A stretch of DNA of 64,000 nt, taken from Kitasatospora sp. MMS16-BH015. GTDB taxonomy: Bacteria; Actinomycetota; Actinomycetes; Streptomycetales; Streptomycetaceae. Below the pieces are notes generated by a model that was not told the origin of the DNA, did not search any database, and saw only the letters and a list, made by a program, of their open reading frames with translations. A program made the translations under genes and the position numbers. Every line of letters begins with the position of its first letter. Position 1 is the stretch's first letter. Positions 50,913 to 59,698 of the stretch are shown here, one piece after another. The stretch is from contig NZ_CP025394.1 in the NCBI RefSeq assembly GCF_002943525.1, positions 6,401,001 to 6,465,000 on the forward strand. Direction: 5' to 3'.

Positions 50913-52028
50913 CTAGAACGTGCCCCGGATGGCCAAGGCCCGCGGGGCGGCCGGGTCGAAGGCGGAGGCGGTCCAGGTCTCGGCCGTGGCTGCGGCCGGG
51001 GCGCTGCTGCGGGTGCCCCGGACGCCGAAGGTGTGGCTGCCGGGCGGGAGCTCGTCCAGCGAGAAGCGGTAGGTGATGGTGGCGCGGTCCTGGGTGACGG
51101 TGACCACCGCGCCCGGGACGGAGCACCACGGGGTGGTGCCCGGCAGGGCCTCCGGGCGGGCCAGCCGCAGCTCCACCTGGAGGGCGGCCAGGTGCGCGGT
51201 GGAGTTCAGGACCAGGCTGTGCCGGGTGCCCGAGGGGCCGAGCTGCTCCCGGAGCGCCTCCGTGTCCCGCAGGGGCGGCTCGGTGGGCGGCTTGGCCGTC
51301 GGGGTGTCGGTCGGCGCGGCCGTCGGCTTGGTCACCGGCGGTGCCGTGGGTGCCTGGATCGGCGGCCGTCCGGTCGGTCCGGTGGGCGAGCCGGTGGGCG
51401 AGCCGGTCGGCGAGGGCTTCGGGGGCTGGGTCGGGGCCAGCGGCGGCTGGCTGGGCGAGGCCGTCGGCTGACCGGTCGCGGTGGGCGGCAGGGAGGGCCC
51501 CGGGGCGGTCGGCGACCCGCTCGGACCCGGCTGCTGGGTGGGGCCGGCCGCCACCGGTGGCAGCGAGGGCCCGGCGCCCGGGAGGGCGGGGCCGCCCGTG
51601 CCGCTGGGCGAGGTGGAGGGCACGGCGAGCGGCGCCCCCGAGGCAGGGGCGGCGGGGGAGGCGGCAGCCGAGCCGTGCGCCGTGGGGTGTCCGCTGCTGT
51701 GGGTGGGGGAGGGCCGGTGGGTCTCGGCGGCCGCCTTCGGGGCGCCGAGGGCGCGCGGGCCTGGCATGGCCTGCTGGGCGGCGGGCGAGCCGTCCGGGCT
51801 GGCCTCGGGCGGGTTGCCGCCGACGTTCGCGGTGTCCGGGTGGCGGCCGATCTGCTGCTGGGAGCTGACCAGCCAGGTGGTCGCGGCGCTGATCCCGAGC
51901 ACGGTGGACATCGCCATCGCCGCGCCGGAGAACCGCAGCCCCGGCAGCGCGAACCGTCCGCCGACCGGCCCCGGTCGCCCGTGGCGGCGGCCGGTCTGCC
52001 GCGGTGCACCTACCCGGTGGAGCGTCAC
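50913..52028 (-). CDS. Membrane-anchored Pro-rich surface protein
   Basis: A 371-residue protein. A basic N-terminus of about 30 residues precedes one membrane segment (about 33-54, GAAMAMSTVLGISAATTWLV), then about 190 residues of Pro/Ser/Thr-rich low complexity (SPTGSPTGSPTGPTG). The C-terminal domain of about 115 residues is beta-rich (SLVLNSTAHLAALQVELRLA, AVVTVTQDRATITYRFSLDE). The topology puts the folded domain outside the cell on a wall-spanning stalk. No family recognised. GTG/ATG choice near 52028 is uncertain. Confidence 0.72.
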   Translation of the reverse strand: MTLHRVGAPRQTGRRHGRPGPVGGRFALPGLRFSGAAMAMSTVLGISAATTWLVSSQQQIGRHPDTANVGGNPPEASPDGSPAAQQAMPGPRALGAPKAAAETHRPSPTHSSGHPTAHGSAAASPAAPASGAPLAVPSTSPSGTGGPALPGAGPSLPPVAAGPTQQPGPSGSPTAPGPSLPPTATGQPTASPSQPPLAPTQPPKPSPTGSPTGSPTGPTGRPPIQAPTAPPVTKPTAAPTDTPTAKPPTEPPLRDTEALREQLGPSGTRHSLVLNSTAHLAALQVELRLARPEALPGTTPWCSVPGAVVTVTQDRATITYRFSLDELPPGSHTFGVRGTRSSAPAAATAETWTASAFDPAAPRALAIRGTF

Positions 52029-52586
52029 TCCGGCCTCCCCTCTTCTCGGCTCTTGCCGCCTCGCTGCTGCTCGTGCGCTGTTTCGTGCTCTGCTGCCCGT
52101 GCCCTGTCCGGTTCGTGCTGTTGCTCGTTCGTCCTGCTGCTCGTGCCGTACGCGTCCCGCCGCCGTGCCGTGCTGCCCGTTCCGACCGGTACCCGGGGGC
52201 GCCCGTCGGGGCGTTCCGTCGGTGGCGAGTCTGTGCCACTCGTCCGGGCCGCGCGAGCGCCTCCGGACGCCATTTCGGTGGAGAGCCGGTGAGGGACCTG
52301 CGGGGGGCCTGCGAGGTTCGGTGGTATCACTGCGGCCCGCCGTTGGTACGACGGGCCGATGCTTCTACGGTGTCACGAGATTACCAGCGGTGTGCCATTC
52401 TTCCGACAGTGTGCCGCGGTGCGCTTCGCCACCCGAGTGGGCCTGCCTGTCGGCGAGTTGACGATCTGCCAGGTCGCCGGCCGGGCGGTTGGCAGGGTGC
52501 GGGGTTGCAACCCCCTGCAACCTTTGCCGGGCGGCGCCGCGTCCAGCACTCTGGCCCCTGACCCCAGCCGCCTCGGAGAGACTGTC
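52029..52586. other. 558-bp intergenic region, no gene supported
   Basis: Between the Pro-rich protein gene (minus) and the SsgA-like gene (plus). Short frames here have no family features. The left half is C/T-rich. The right half contains the perfect palindrome GGGGTTGCAACCCC (52501-52514) followed by a second TGCAACC, 73 bp before the SsgA-like start, which probably belongs to its control region. Confidence 0.5.
52501..52514. promoter_or_regulatory. Palindrome GGGGTTGCAACCCC upstream of the ssgA-like gene
   Basis: A perfect 14-bp inverted repeat, with an extra half-site TGCAACC six bases further on. It lies 72 bp upstream of the likely start codon, a typical operator position for a developmental regulator. 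Binding protein unknown. Confidence 0.4.
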
Positions 52587-53084
52587 ATGCCGCGCGACCC
52601 GCTGTCAGCCGCCTCGCCCCCGCCATCCGCCGCCACCCCCACGGGCGGCGAGGCGGGTCGCTCCGCCGCCGCCCCGGCCCCGGTGGAGGAGGTCATGACC
52701 CTGCGGATCGCGCTGGACCAGGATCTGGTCGGGGAGGTGCGGACCCGGTTCCGGTACGACCCCGAGCGCCCCTACGAGGTGTTGCTCACCTTCCATCTGG
52801 GGCGCGCGGACGAGGCGGACTGGGTGTTCTCCCGGGAGCTGCTCCGGGACGGCCTGCGCGGGTTGAGCGGGCAGGGGGACGTGAAGCTCTGGCCCGCGTA
52901 CTGCCCCTGCCACGGTTCGACCCTGCACCTGGCGCTCGAATCCCCGTACGGCAGCGCCCTGCTGGAGGTCTCCAAACCCCGGGTCAAGGCCTGGCTGGAC
53001 CGCACCTACCGCTGCGTCACCGAGGCGGAGGAGGAAGCGGCGCTGCCCACCGACGCGCAGTTGGCCGCCTTGCTGCAGGACTGA
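52587..53084 (+). CDS. SsgA-like (SALP) sporulation/cell division regulator
   Basis: A 165-residue SsgA-family protein, found only in sporulating actinomycetes, where members guide septum placement, spore wall growth and autolysis. After a disordered Ala/Pro N-terminus of about 36 residues, the domain reads LRIALDQDLVGEVRTRFRYD, RPYEVLLTFHLGRADEADWV and FSRELLRDGLRGLSGQGDVK, with a typical VSKPRVKAWLDRTY C-terminal helix. ATG 52587 follows GGAGAG; an internal ATG at 52695 would give a domain-only version. The paralogue cannot be named from sequence alone. Confidence 0.9.
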   Translation: MPRDPLSAASPPPSAATPTGGEAGRSAAAPAPVEEVMTLRIALDQDLVGEVRTRFRYDPERPYEVLLTFHLGRADEADWVFSRELLRDGLRGLSGQGDVKLWPAYCPCHGSTLHLALESPYGSALLEVSKPRVKAWLDRTYRCVTEAEEEAALPTDAQLAALLQD

Positions 53085-53106
53085 CGGCAGGACGGCCCCG
53101 GCCGGC

Positions 53107-54684
53107 TCAGCGGCAGGCGGTCGGGATGCTGAGCGCGCTGCTCAGCGGCAGGCCCAGCGGAGTTCCGGTGATCGGTTCGGGGCCGAGCGACTGCGCCGGG
53201 ATGCCGGGGACGCCGACCGCCGGCGCGGTGGCCGCGGCGGGGCCGGCGGCGGTGGGCAACCGGTGGGTGCCGGCCAGCAGTGCGGCGCGCAGCTCGCGGA
53301 CCCAGGGGCTGACCGCGCCGGGCAGCAGGTCGTACGGGTCGGCGGGCCCGGACACGGTGACCTCGGCGGAACGGGTCAGCCGGTAGGGACGGTGGTCGAG
53401 CAGACCACCCAGATAGCGCCGCAGCCGGGAGACCTCGGCGCGGATGGTCACGGTGCGGCCCGGGTCGCCGAACAGCGCCTCGGCGAGCTGGGCCGCACTT
53501 CGGCCCTCACGGTGCAGCGCGAGCAGCAGGAGCAGCTCGGCGTGGCGCGGGCTGAGGGTGTGTGACCAGCTCCCGACCGAACCGGAGACGTGCAGTTCGG
53601 GGCGGTCCGGGGCGCTCAGGTCGAGCCGGATCCGGGCTCCGGCGGTCTGTTCGACCGCCTCGCCCGCCGAACCGGTCCGGGGGCGGATCAGCCAGCCGTC
53701 GGCGATCGGTTCGACCACGCACTCGCCCAGCGAGGGCAGCCAGTGCACGGCGGTCGCGCCCCAGCCCTGGGCGGGCAGCCGGAGCCGGGGCACCGGTGGC
53801 AGTCCGACGGTGGCGGCCGTCCAGCCGGCCTGGTCCACCACCAAGGCCGGTTCGCCGAGCCGGGCGAGCAACGGGGCTGCCACCGTGCGGAGTTGGTGCA
53901 GGCCCTCCAGCTGGCGGGCCCGCAGTTCGGCCTCGGCGAGGCGGGCGGCCGTGACGGCCAGTTGGAGCAGGTACGGGGCCATCGTCCGGGCCGGGCCGCT
54001 GAGGTTGACCACGCCCGCGAGCCGTCCGGTGCGGGGGTCGTGCACGGGGGAGGCCACGCAGGTCCAGCCGTGGTGGCTGCGCAGGTAGTGCTCGGTGGAG
54101 TGCACCTGCATGGGCCGCCCGGTGCGCAGGGTGGTGCCGATCCCGTTGGTGCCCACCTCGTCCTCGACCCAGCGGGCGCCACTGTCGAAGCCGATGTTCT
54201 CGGCGGTGCGGCGCAGTCCGCGCTCGCCCTCGTGCCAGAGCACGTGGCCCTCGGCGTCGGCGATGGCCAGGATCAGCGGGGTGCTGCTGCTGGGGGCCAG
54301 CAGGGTGGCCCGCAGTACGGGCAGCACCTCGGCGAGCTGGGTGGCCTGACGGCGGTGCTCGACCTCGGCGGTGCTCAGCCGCTGCGCGTTCCGCCCCCGC
54401 TCGGGGTCGAGCCCGAGCCGGCGCAGCCGGTCCCAGGAGTCGCCGATGACCGGCCGGATGGCGCCCGGGCCGGTCTCCCCGCCGGTGACGGCGCTCTCGT
54501 GGACGGCGGCGGAGGTGCCCGCGTCGGCGGTGCCGACGGTGGGTCTGCCTACGGTGGACCGGCTCGCCGCCCGAGGGCTCTGCTGCAATCCGTCTCCCCG
54601 TCGAGTCGTCGGTCCGGACCCCGTCGTCCGGTGACAGGGTACGGCGGAGGGCGGGTGGGATGACGGAGTTGCGAAATCTTTCAT
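53107..54684 (-). CDS. GAF-domain regulator with C-terminal winged helix (AcoR-like, no AAA+)
   Basis: A 525-residue protein. A disordered N-terminus of about 75 residues is followed by an AcoR-type signal-input region: IRPVIGDSWDRLRRLGLDPE, a GAF domain with EDEVGTNGIGTTLRTGRPMQ and HGWTCVASPVHDPRTGRLAG at about 190-225. A C-terminal winged-helix region follows at about 380-450 (LSPRHAELLLLLALHREGRS, VTIRAEVSRLRRYLGG). The AAA+ and Fis-like domains of true AcoR are absent, a pattern common in actinobacteria. ATG 54684. Ligand and targets unknown. Confidence 0.85.
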   Translation of the reverse strand: MKDFATPSSHPPSAVPCHRTTGSGPTTRRGDGLQQSPRAASRSTVGRPTVGTADAGTSAAVHESAVTGGETGPGAIRPVIGDSWDRLRRLGLDPERGRNAQRLSTAEVEHRRQATQLAEVLPVLRATLLAPSSSTPLILAIADAEGHVLWHEGERGLRRTAENIGFDSGARWVEDEVGTNGIGTTLRTGRPMQVHSTEHYLRSHHGWTCVASPVHDPRTGRLAGVVNLSGPARTMAPYLLQLAVTAARLAEAELRARQLEGLHQLRTVAAPLLARLGEPALVVDQAGWTAATVGLPPVPRLRLPAQGWGATAVHWLPSLGECVVEPIADGWLIRPRTGSAGEAVEQTAGARIRLDLSAPDRPELHVSGSVGSWSHTLSPRHAELLLLLALHREGRSAAQLAEALFGDPGRTVTIRAEVSRLRRYLGGLLDHRPYRLTRSAEVTVSGPADPYDLLPGAVSPWVRELRAALLAGTHRLPTAAGPAAATAPAVGVPGIPAQSLGPEPITGTPLGLPLSSALSIPTACR

Positions 54685-54775
54685 ACCGCCCGGAGCTCCG
54701 CTGCTAGGGGTGCGGCGCTCGTGCGGCGCGGCAGCTCATCCGTACCAAATTTGACGGGGTCTCGACAAGTTTGGT

Positions 54776-55405
54776 TCAGATGGTGAAAGAGTTGATCGAT
54801 GGGGCTGGAGTGCTGGTCGGAGCACTGTCCGGCGGGGCGATCGGTGGGGTGACTGGTGGGGTGGCCGGCGGGGTGGCGAGGGCGGCGATGAAGGGTTCGC
54901 GGACGGCCGGGTCGCAGTGGGCCGCCTCCAGGGCGCGCTTGTCGGTGTCCGGATCCGACCCGGCCGGGTGGTCGGTGCCGTCCGCGCAGGCGATCGGCAT
55001 CGAACCGGCGCCGTCCCAGCTCGGGCCGGTGGGGAAGGTGACGTCGATGACCACCCGCTCGCCCCCGTGGCGGATGGTCAGGTACCGGTGCACGTCCCAC
55101 AGGCCGGCTGCGGGCACGGCCGCGGCGGCCGCCGGGCCGAAGGCCCGCTCGGCCCCGGCCGGCGTGCAGCGGTAGACCCGGTGCACCAGCTGTGGTTCGG
55201 TCTCCGGCCAGCGCTCGGCGAGGGCGGCGGCCAGCAGTGCGTGCTTGGACGAACAGGTCCCGCGCCACTCGGCGAGCGCCCCGCGCGCGCTGCGCTCGGC
55301 CGGCCGCCCGTACGGCATCGACCGCACCGCCTCGATGACCTCGGCGAGGGTGGCGTCCGGCGGGAGGCCCGCCCGGGCTGTCAGTTCGTCGATCATGGCC
55401 GTCAT
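54776..55405 (-). CDS. Transglutaminase-like superfamily protein
   Basis: A 209-residue protein with a Cys-His-Asp arrangement of transglutaminase-like/peptide-processing enzymes: Cys in WRGTCSSKHALLAAALAE (about residue 51), His in LWDVHRYLTIRHG (about 105) and Asp in VVIDVTFPTGPSWD (about 120). No signal peptide. A Pro/Thr repeat tail (TPPATPPVTPPIAPP) ends the chain. ATG 55405 begins MTAMIDELTARAGLPPD. Related proteins are often hypothetical in streptomycetes. The catalytic assignment is from motif spacing only. Confidence 0.7.
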   Translation of the reverse strand: MTAMIDELTARAGLPPDATLAEVIEAVRSMPYGRPAERSARGALAEWRGTCSSKHALLAAALAERWPETEPQLVHRVYRCTPAGAERAFGPAAAAAVPAAGLWDVHRYLTIRHGGERVVIDVTFPTGPSWDGAGSMPIACADGTDHPAGSDPDTDKRALEAAHCDPAVREPFIAALATPPATPPVTPPIAPPDSAPTSTPAPSINSFTI

Positions 55406-55565
55406 TGTCCACCCGTCGTCAATCCTCCTGCCCGGGGCCGGTGTCGGGGGCCGGTGTCCGGGAGGCTGTCCGGGGGGCCGGGGGTGGTGACCGGGGTCGG
55501 CCCCTCCGGTCCTCTTGGCGGTGGTCCGTGACCCCGGGGCGGGGCTCGCGCCTATCGTTCGGACC

Positions 55566-56402
55566 ATGATTGATTCACGGGTGGGAGCGGACGGCGTCGA
55601 GCCGGGCGGGTCGGATCTGGCCGGGCTGGACGATGCGGGGGTCGCGGAGGCGGCGGCGCGGGCCGGGGCCGAGGTGGTGCGGTCGATGTTCGGGCAGCGG
55701 CTCGAGCGGATCGACAAGGGCGGTGGTGACTTCGCCACGGCCGCCGACGTGGCGGCGGAGCAGGTGATCCTCGACCTGCTGCGGGCGGCGCGACCGCAGG
55801 ACGGGGTGCTCGGCGAGGAGGGTGGCAGCCAGGGCGCAGAGGGGGCGGCCCGGCAGTGGCTGGTGGACCCGCTCTGCGGCACCCTCAACTACGCCGTGGG
55901 CAACCTGGTGGTGGCGGTCAACGTCGCGCTCGGCGGCGGTGCGGCCGGCGAGGTCAGCGCTGCGGCGGTGGCCGACCCGTTCGGCGGGGAGGTCTTCCGG
56001 ACCGACGGGGTGTCGGCCTGGGACGAGAACGGCCCGTTGACCCCGACCTCGGCCACCCGGCTGGTGGACGTGAACCTCGACCAGCCGCTCCCGAGCGCAC
56101 CGGGCTTCCGCGGCGTCGACCTGCTGGCCCACCCCGGCTTCGTCGCGGGCTACCGCCCCCGGGTGGTCTCCAGCACGCTGGCCGTGGCCTGGGTCGCGGC
56201 GGGCCGCCGGGCGGCGTACGTCACCGACGGCGGCGACCTGCGCGGCAGCGTGCACTTCGCGGCGGGCATCGCGCTCTGCCGGGCCGCCGGCTGCGTGGTC
56301 ACCGGCATCGACGGCGCCCCGCTCGGCCCGGCGGGGCGGGGGCTGCTGGCGGCGGCGGACGCCGAGACGCACGCCGAGCTGTTGGCGATGATCCGCGGCT
56401 GA
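55566..56402 (+). CDS. Inositol monophosphatase family homologue with altered metal site
   Basis: A 278-residue IMPase-fold protein: KGGGDFATAADVAAEQVILD, GVLGEEGG (Glu ligands), WLVDPLCGTLNYAVGN and GSVHFAAGIALCRAAG. The canonical DPxDGTxNF has Cys in place of the second Asp (DPLCGT), and the C-terminal W-D-x-A-A-G has His in place of Asp (V-H-F-A-A-G). Two of the three-metal-site Asp ligands are therefore missing, so normal phosphatase activity is doubtful. ATG 55566 chosen over 55515. It stands alone; partners not evident. Confidence 0.82.
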   Translation: MIDSRVGADGVEPGGSDLAGLDDAGVAEAAARAGAEVVRSMFGQRLERIDKGGGDFATAADVAAEQVILDLLRAARPQDGVLGEEGGSQGAEGAARQWLVDPLCGTLNYAVGNLVVAVNVALGGGAAGEVSAAAVADPFGGEVFRTDGVSAWDENGPLTPTSATRLVDVNLDQPLPSAPGFRGVDLLAHPGFVAGYRPRVVSSTLAVAWVAAGRRAAYVTDGGDLRGSVHFAAGIALCRAAGCVVTGIDGAPLGPAGRGLLAAADAETHAELLAMIRG

Positions 56403-56499
56403 CGGGGTGGAGGTCCGGAAGGCAGGGTGACGACCTGCTAGCTGATGGCTCACCGGTTGACGCCCCTTCGGGGATCCTCCGGGATCCGCCGAGGGCGTT

Positions 56500-57105
56500 T
56501 CAGGTCCGGTCGAAAAGGTCGTCCAGGTGATCGTCGAGGATCGCCTGGACGTCCTCGCCGGTGCGCTGGCCGGCCAGCACGCTGGAGCCGAGGCCGTTGA
56601 CCATGGCCAGCAGGCCGGCCGCCGTCCGGGCCGGGTCGCGGCGCGGGCGGAGTAGGCCGGCCTCCTGGGCGGCCTGGAGCTGCTTGGCGAGGAAGCCTTC
56701 GAGCAGGTCGGGCTCGGCTGCGGCCCGCTCGCCGACGGCAGCCGGGTCGTTCAGGACGAGGGTGTAGTACGCGGCGTACGTCCGGGTGATCCGGCGGCTC
56801 TCCGGGTCGGTCGGCAGGATGCTCGACAGGATCGCGGTGACGGTGCCGCGCGGGGTCGGCGGGGTGCCGGCCTCGCGGACCCACCGCTCCATCCGGGCCT
56901 GGAGCTGGGTGCGGAGCCGGGTCAGCGCGTCGAGCAGCAGCCCCTCCTTGGTCGTGAAGTAGTACTGCACCAGCCGCAGCGAGACCCCGGCCTCGGCGGC
57001 CACCGCCCGCATGCTGGCCGCTTGGAGCCCCTGGGTGTCGGCGATGCGCAGCAGGGCCTCGGTGATCTGCCGCCTGCGTTCCTCGTGGTCCACCTGGGCC
57101 GACAT
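56500..57105 (-). CDS. TetR family transcriptional regulator
   Basis: A 201-residue TetR repressor. The HTH is at about residues 9-55 (RRQITEALLRIADTQGLQAA, SMRAVAAEAGVSLRLVQYYF, TTKEGLLLDAL), with a TetR C-terminal ligand domain of the AcrR/BetI-like kind. ATG 57105 follows GGAAGATC. It is divergent from the alpha/beta hydrolase gene, and two direct repeats at 57125-57165 between them are likely operators. The hydrolase is the probable target. Confidence 0.93.
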   Translation of the reverse strand: MSAQVDHEERRRQITEALLRIADTQGLQAASMRAVAAEAGVSLRLVQYYFTTKEGLLLDALTRLRTQLQARMERWVREAGTPPTPRGTVTAILSSILPTDPESRRITRTYAAYYTLVLNDPAAVGERAAAEPDLLEGFLAKQLQAAQEAGLLRPRRDPARTAAGLLAMVNGLGSSVLAGQRTGEDVQAILDDHLDDLFDRT

Positions 57106-57124
57106 GATCTTCCTCCGCTCGCTC

Positions 57125-57165
57125 GTGGTACACCCGTATCATGCTGTGGTACACCTGTATCATGC
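57125..57165. promoter_or_regulatory. Twin 20-bp direct repeats, probable TetR operator
   Basis: GTGGTACACCCGTATCATGC (57125-57144) and GTGGTACACCTGTATCATGC (57146-57165) differ at one base and are spaced 21 bp apart, two helical turns. Each contains a TACA-CC-TGTA-like dyad. The second overlaps the hydrolase ATG at 57162, so binding would block the hydrolase promoter and possibly tetR's own. Confidence 0.7.
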
Positions 57166-58094
57166 GAATGCGAGCGGGTGAGGGAGTGGGCGAGTTCAAG
57201 GACCGGCGGTCCGCCGAGCGCTACGGCGCCGCCTACCAGCGGGCGTTGGCCGAGCTGTGGCCCGGCCCCCGGACGGCGGTCGACCTGCCGACCAGCCACG
57301 GCACCACCCGGGTCTACCGGGTCGGTCCGACGGCGGAAGAGGGAGAGGCGGCTGAGGCGGTCGGCGGCCCGATCGTGCTGCTGCCCGGGTCGGGTGGCAA
57401 CGCCCTGATGTGGCACCGGTACGTCGACCGGCTGGCCCGGCGGCACGAGGTGATCGCCGTCGACACCCTGGGCGAGCCCGGCGCGAGCGTGCAGCGCGCC
57501 CCGATCGCGGACGGCCTGGCCGGGGCTGGTTGGCTGGAGGAGCTGCTCGGCGCGCTGGAAGTGACGGGGGCTCACCTGGTCGGGTGCTCGTACGGCGGCT
57601 GGCTCGCCCTCCACCACCAGCTGCGCCACCCCGGCCCCCGGGTGGCCTCGCTGACCCTGGTCGACCCGGCCGGCCTCGGCCCGATCGGGTTCCGGTTCTA
57701 CGCCTGGCTGATCGGCGGCGGGTTGGCCGCGCTGGCGCCGCAGGCCCTGCGGCCCGGGCTGGCCCGGTTGGTCGGCAACAGCGCGATCCTGGAGGGGGAG
57801 TTGATGCGGCTGATGCGGGCCTCGATGGGTTACCGCCGCGCCCTCCCGATGGCCACCACCCTCACCGACGAGCAGCTCGCCACCCTGCGCACCCCCACCC
57901 TCGTCCTGCTCGGCGCACGCAGCGCCCTCCACGACGCCCCGGCCGTCGCGGCCCGCCTGGCCCGGCTGGTCCCGGCGGTGACCGTGGAGCTGGTCCCCGG
58001 CGCGGGCCACGCGCTCCCGCCCGACCGTCCGGAGCTGGTGCTCGACCGCATCCTCACCATGGCCGCCCGGGGCCCCGCCGGCCGCCGGTCGTGA
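57162..58094 (+). CDS. Alpha/beta hydrolase
   Basis: A 310-residue hydrolase. The oxyanion region is PIVLLPGSGGNALMWHRYVD, the nucleophile elbow LVGCSYGGWLALHHQ (Ser in G-C-S-Y-G), and the catalytic His in ELVPGAGHALPPDRPELVLD; an acid is available in PTLVLLGARSALHD. ATG 57162 or ATG 57168 starts it, right at the operator repeats, implying little or no leader. Its stop overlaps the next gene (GTGA). Substrate unknown, but TetR-linked control suggests induction by a small molecule. Confidence 0.9.
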   Translation: MRMRAGEGVGEFKDRRSAERYGAAYQRALAELWPGPRTAVDLPTSHGTTRVYRVGPTAEEGEAAEAVGGPIVLLPGSGGNALMWHRYVDRLARRHEVIAVDTLGEPGASVQRAPIADGLAGAGWLEELLGALEVTGAHLVGCSYGGWLALHHQLRHPGPRVASLTLVDPAGLGPIGFRFYAWLIGGGLAALAPQALRPGLARLVGNSAILEGELMRLMRASMGYRRALPMATTLTDEQLATLRTPTLVLLGARSALHDAPAVAARLARLVPAVTVELVPGAGHALPPDRPELVLDRILTMAARGPAGRRS

Positions 58095-58459
58095 ACGGGT
58101 CGGTGGCGCCGGGTCAGGGCCGGCCGGGCCGGGGCTGGCAGAAGGTCGCCGAGCTGGGGGTGATGGTGGGCGAGGGTGGGGCGCGCAGCTGCGCGACCTG
58201 CGGGGCAGGCGTGCGGGCGTACCAGTACCGCTTCCACCCGATGGGGTCGCGGCAGTTCGAGCGGTGCATCGGGTTCGCCTGGTGCCCCGACTGCCGGGTG
58301 TACGTCAGCGCGCTGGTCCACGTGCCGCGCGAGCAGGTGCTGGTCGACGCTCTGGCCGACCTCCCGGCCGGGGAACGCGAGCGGCTGGAGCGGAGCGAGA
58401 CCCGGTTGGTCGCGTACCTGGACCGGACCTCCAGGCGAGCGGGTGGGGCTGGTCGGTGA
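58091..58459 (+). CDS. Small zinc-ribbon-like hypothetical protein
   Basis: A 122-residue protein coupled to the hydrolase by a GTGA overlap. Two Cys pairs, SCATCGAG (about residues 36-43) and WCPDCRVY (about 66-73), form a CxxC-(about 27)-CxxC zinc ribbon, with an extra Cys in FERCIGF. A basic C-terminus ends the chain. ATG 58160 would remove about 23 residues but keep the zinc site. Role unknown. Confidence 0.65.
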   Translation: MNGSVAPGQGRPGRGWQKVAELGVMVGEGGARSCATCGAGVRAYQYRFHPMGSRQFERCIGFAWCPDCRVYVSALVHVPREQVLVDALADLPAGERERLERSETRLVAYLDRTSRRAGGAGR

Positions 58460-58626
58460 GGGGGCACGGACGACTGCCAGCGGAGTGGCCGACGGGTGGC
58501 GGAGCAGGAGGGTCAAGGGGAGAGTGCCAGGGTCGGGACGCCCACAGCGGTGCCGTCGGGGCGGCCGGCCGGTAGGGGGTTGGAGTTGCAGCCACGCCTT
58601 CCCGACCGACCGTCAGGTCCTGGCGC

Positions 58627-59121
58627 ATGATCGGGCGCATGGAGAACTCGCGATCCACCCAGGCGCCCACCGCGTACGCCTGCATGCTCGTCCGTCGGCC
58701 GGCCGAGGAGGCGTTCCGGGCGTTCGCCGATCCGGCCGTCACCACGCGCTTCTGGTACAGCGGCAGCAGCGGGCCCATGACGGCCGGGGCCGAACTGCGC
58801 TGGGAGTGGGAGACGTACGCGGTCTCGGTCGAGGTCAGGGTGAAGGAGGTGCGGGAAGGGCGGCTGATCCGGTTCGAGTGGGGCAACTACGACCAGCCGA
58901 CCACGGTCGAGTTGGCCTTCACCCCACGTGCGGCTGATGACACTTCTGCCGAGGCCACCTTCGTCGAGGTCACCGAGAGCGGCTTCCAGGGGCCGGGGGA
59001 GGACGCGCTGCGCTGGGTGAACGACACCGTCGGTGGCTTCTCCACGGCGCTCTGCGCGATGAAGGCCCTGCTCGAACACGGCATCGAGCTCAACGCCGTC
59101 GCTGACCACCACCCGGCCTGA
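58627..59121 (+). CDS. SRPBCC/AHSA1-like protein
   Basis: A 164-residue START-like hydrophobic-pocket protein of the activator-of-Hsp90 ATPase homologue type: VRRPAEEAFRAFADPAVTTR, FWYSGSSGPMTAGAELRWEW, VKEVREGRLIRFEWGNYDQP and a C-terminal GFSTALCAMKALLEHGIELN helix. ATG 58627 or 58639. Stand-alone gene; ligand unknown. Confidence 0.87.
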   Translation: MIGRMENSRSTQAPTAYACMLVRRPAEEAFRAFADPAVTTRFWYSGSSGPMTAGAELRWEWETYAVSVEVRVKEVREGRLIRFEWGNYDQPTTVELAFTPRAADDTSAEATFVEVTESGFQGPGEDALRWVNDTVGGFSTALCAMKALLEHGIELNAVADHHPA

Positions 59122-59171
59122 CCGGCCTGACCGGCCGGTGGGTGGGGCCGGGGCGGCGGGTCCGGCCCGGG

Positions 59172-59609
59172 TCAGCCGTCGAGGGTGACGCGGTGGACCG
59201 TGGACTCGCGGGGCTGGAAGCCGGCCCGTTCGTAGAGGCGGTTGGCGGCTTGGCGGGTGGGGTGGGAGGTCAGGTCGACGGTGCGGGCGCCGGCGGCGCG
59301 GGCCAGCTTGAGGGCCTGGTCGAGGAGGGCGGCGCCGATGCCGTGGCCGCGGGCGGCGGTGTCGACGACGACATCCTCGACGCGGGCGCGCAGGCCGGAG
59401 GGCAGGGGCGAGAGCACCAAGGTCAGTGCGCCGACGACGGTGCCGTCGAGTCGCGCGGTCAGCAGGGTGTTGGAGTCGCAGGCCAGCAGGCGGGCGAGTG
59501 CCTCCCGGTCGAGTGGGGTGGCCGTGCGGGACAGCTGCGGGAGGAGGCGGGCGAAGGCCGCGACCAGTTCCTCGTCGGCGGTGCGGACCGCTTCGATGTC
59601 GATGCTCAT
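59172..59609 (-). CDS. GNAT family N-acetyltransferase
   Basis: A 145-residue GNAT enzyme. ARVEDVVVDTAARGHGIGAA contains the acetyl-CoA-binding R-G-x-G-I-G motif (about 80-90), and ANRLYERAGFQPRESTVHR is the typical C-terminal block. ATG 59609. Acceptor substrate unknown. Confidence 0.92.
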   Translation of the reverse strand: MSIDIEAVRTADEELVAAFARLLPQLSRTATPLDREALARLLACDSNTLLTARLDGTVVGALTLVLSPLPSGLRARVEDVVVDTAARGHGIGAALLDQALKLARAAGARTVDLTSHPTRQAANRLYERAGFQPRESTVHRVTLDG

Positions 59610-59698
59610 GTGGCCGGAGGTTACGTCGCCGGTGGGTGGGGAGGCGGCGGAGTTCCGGTGGAGGGTGTGCGAACGGTGTGAACGGTGCGGCCGGTCGG

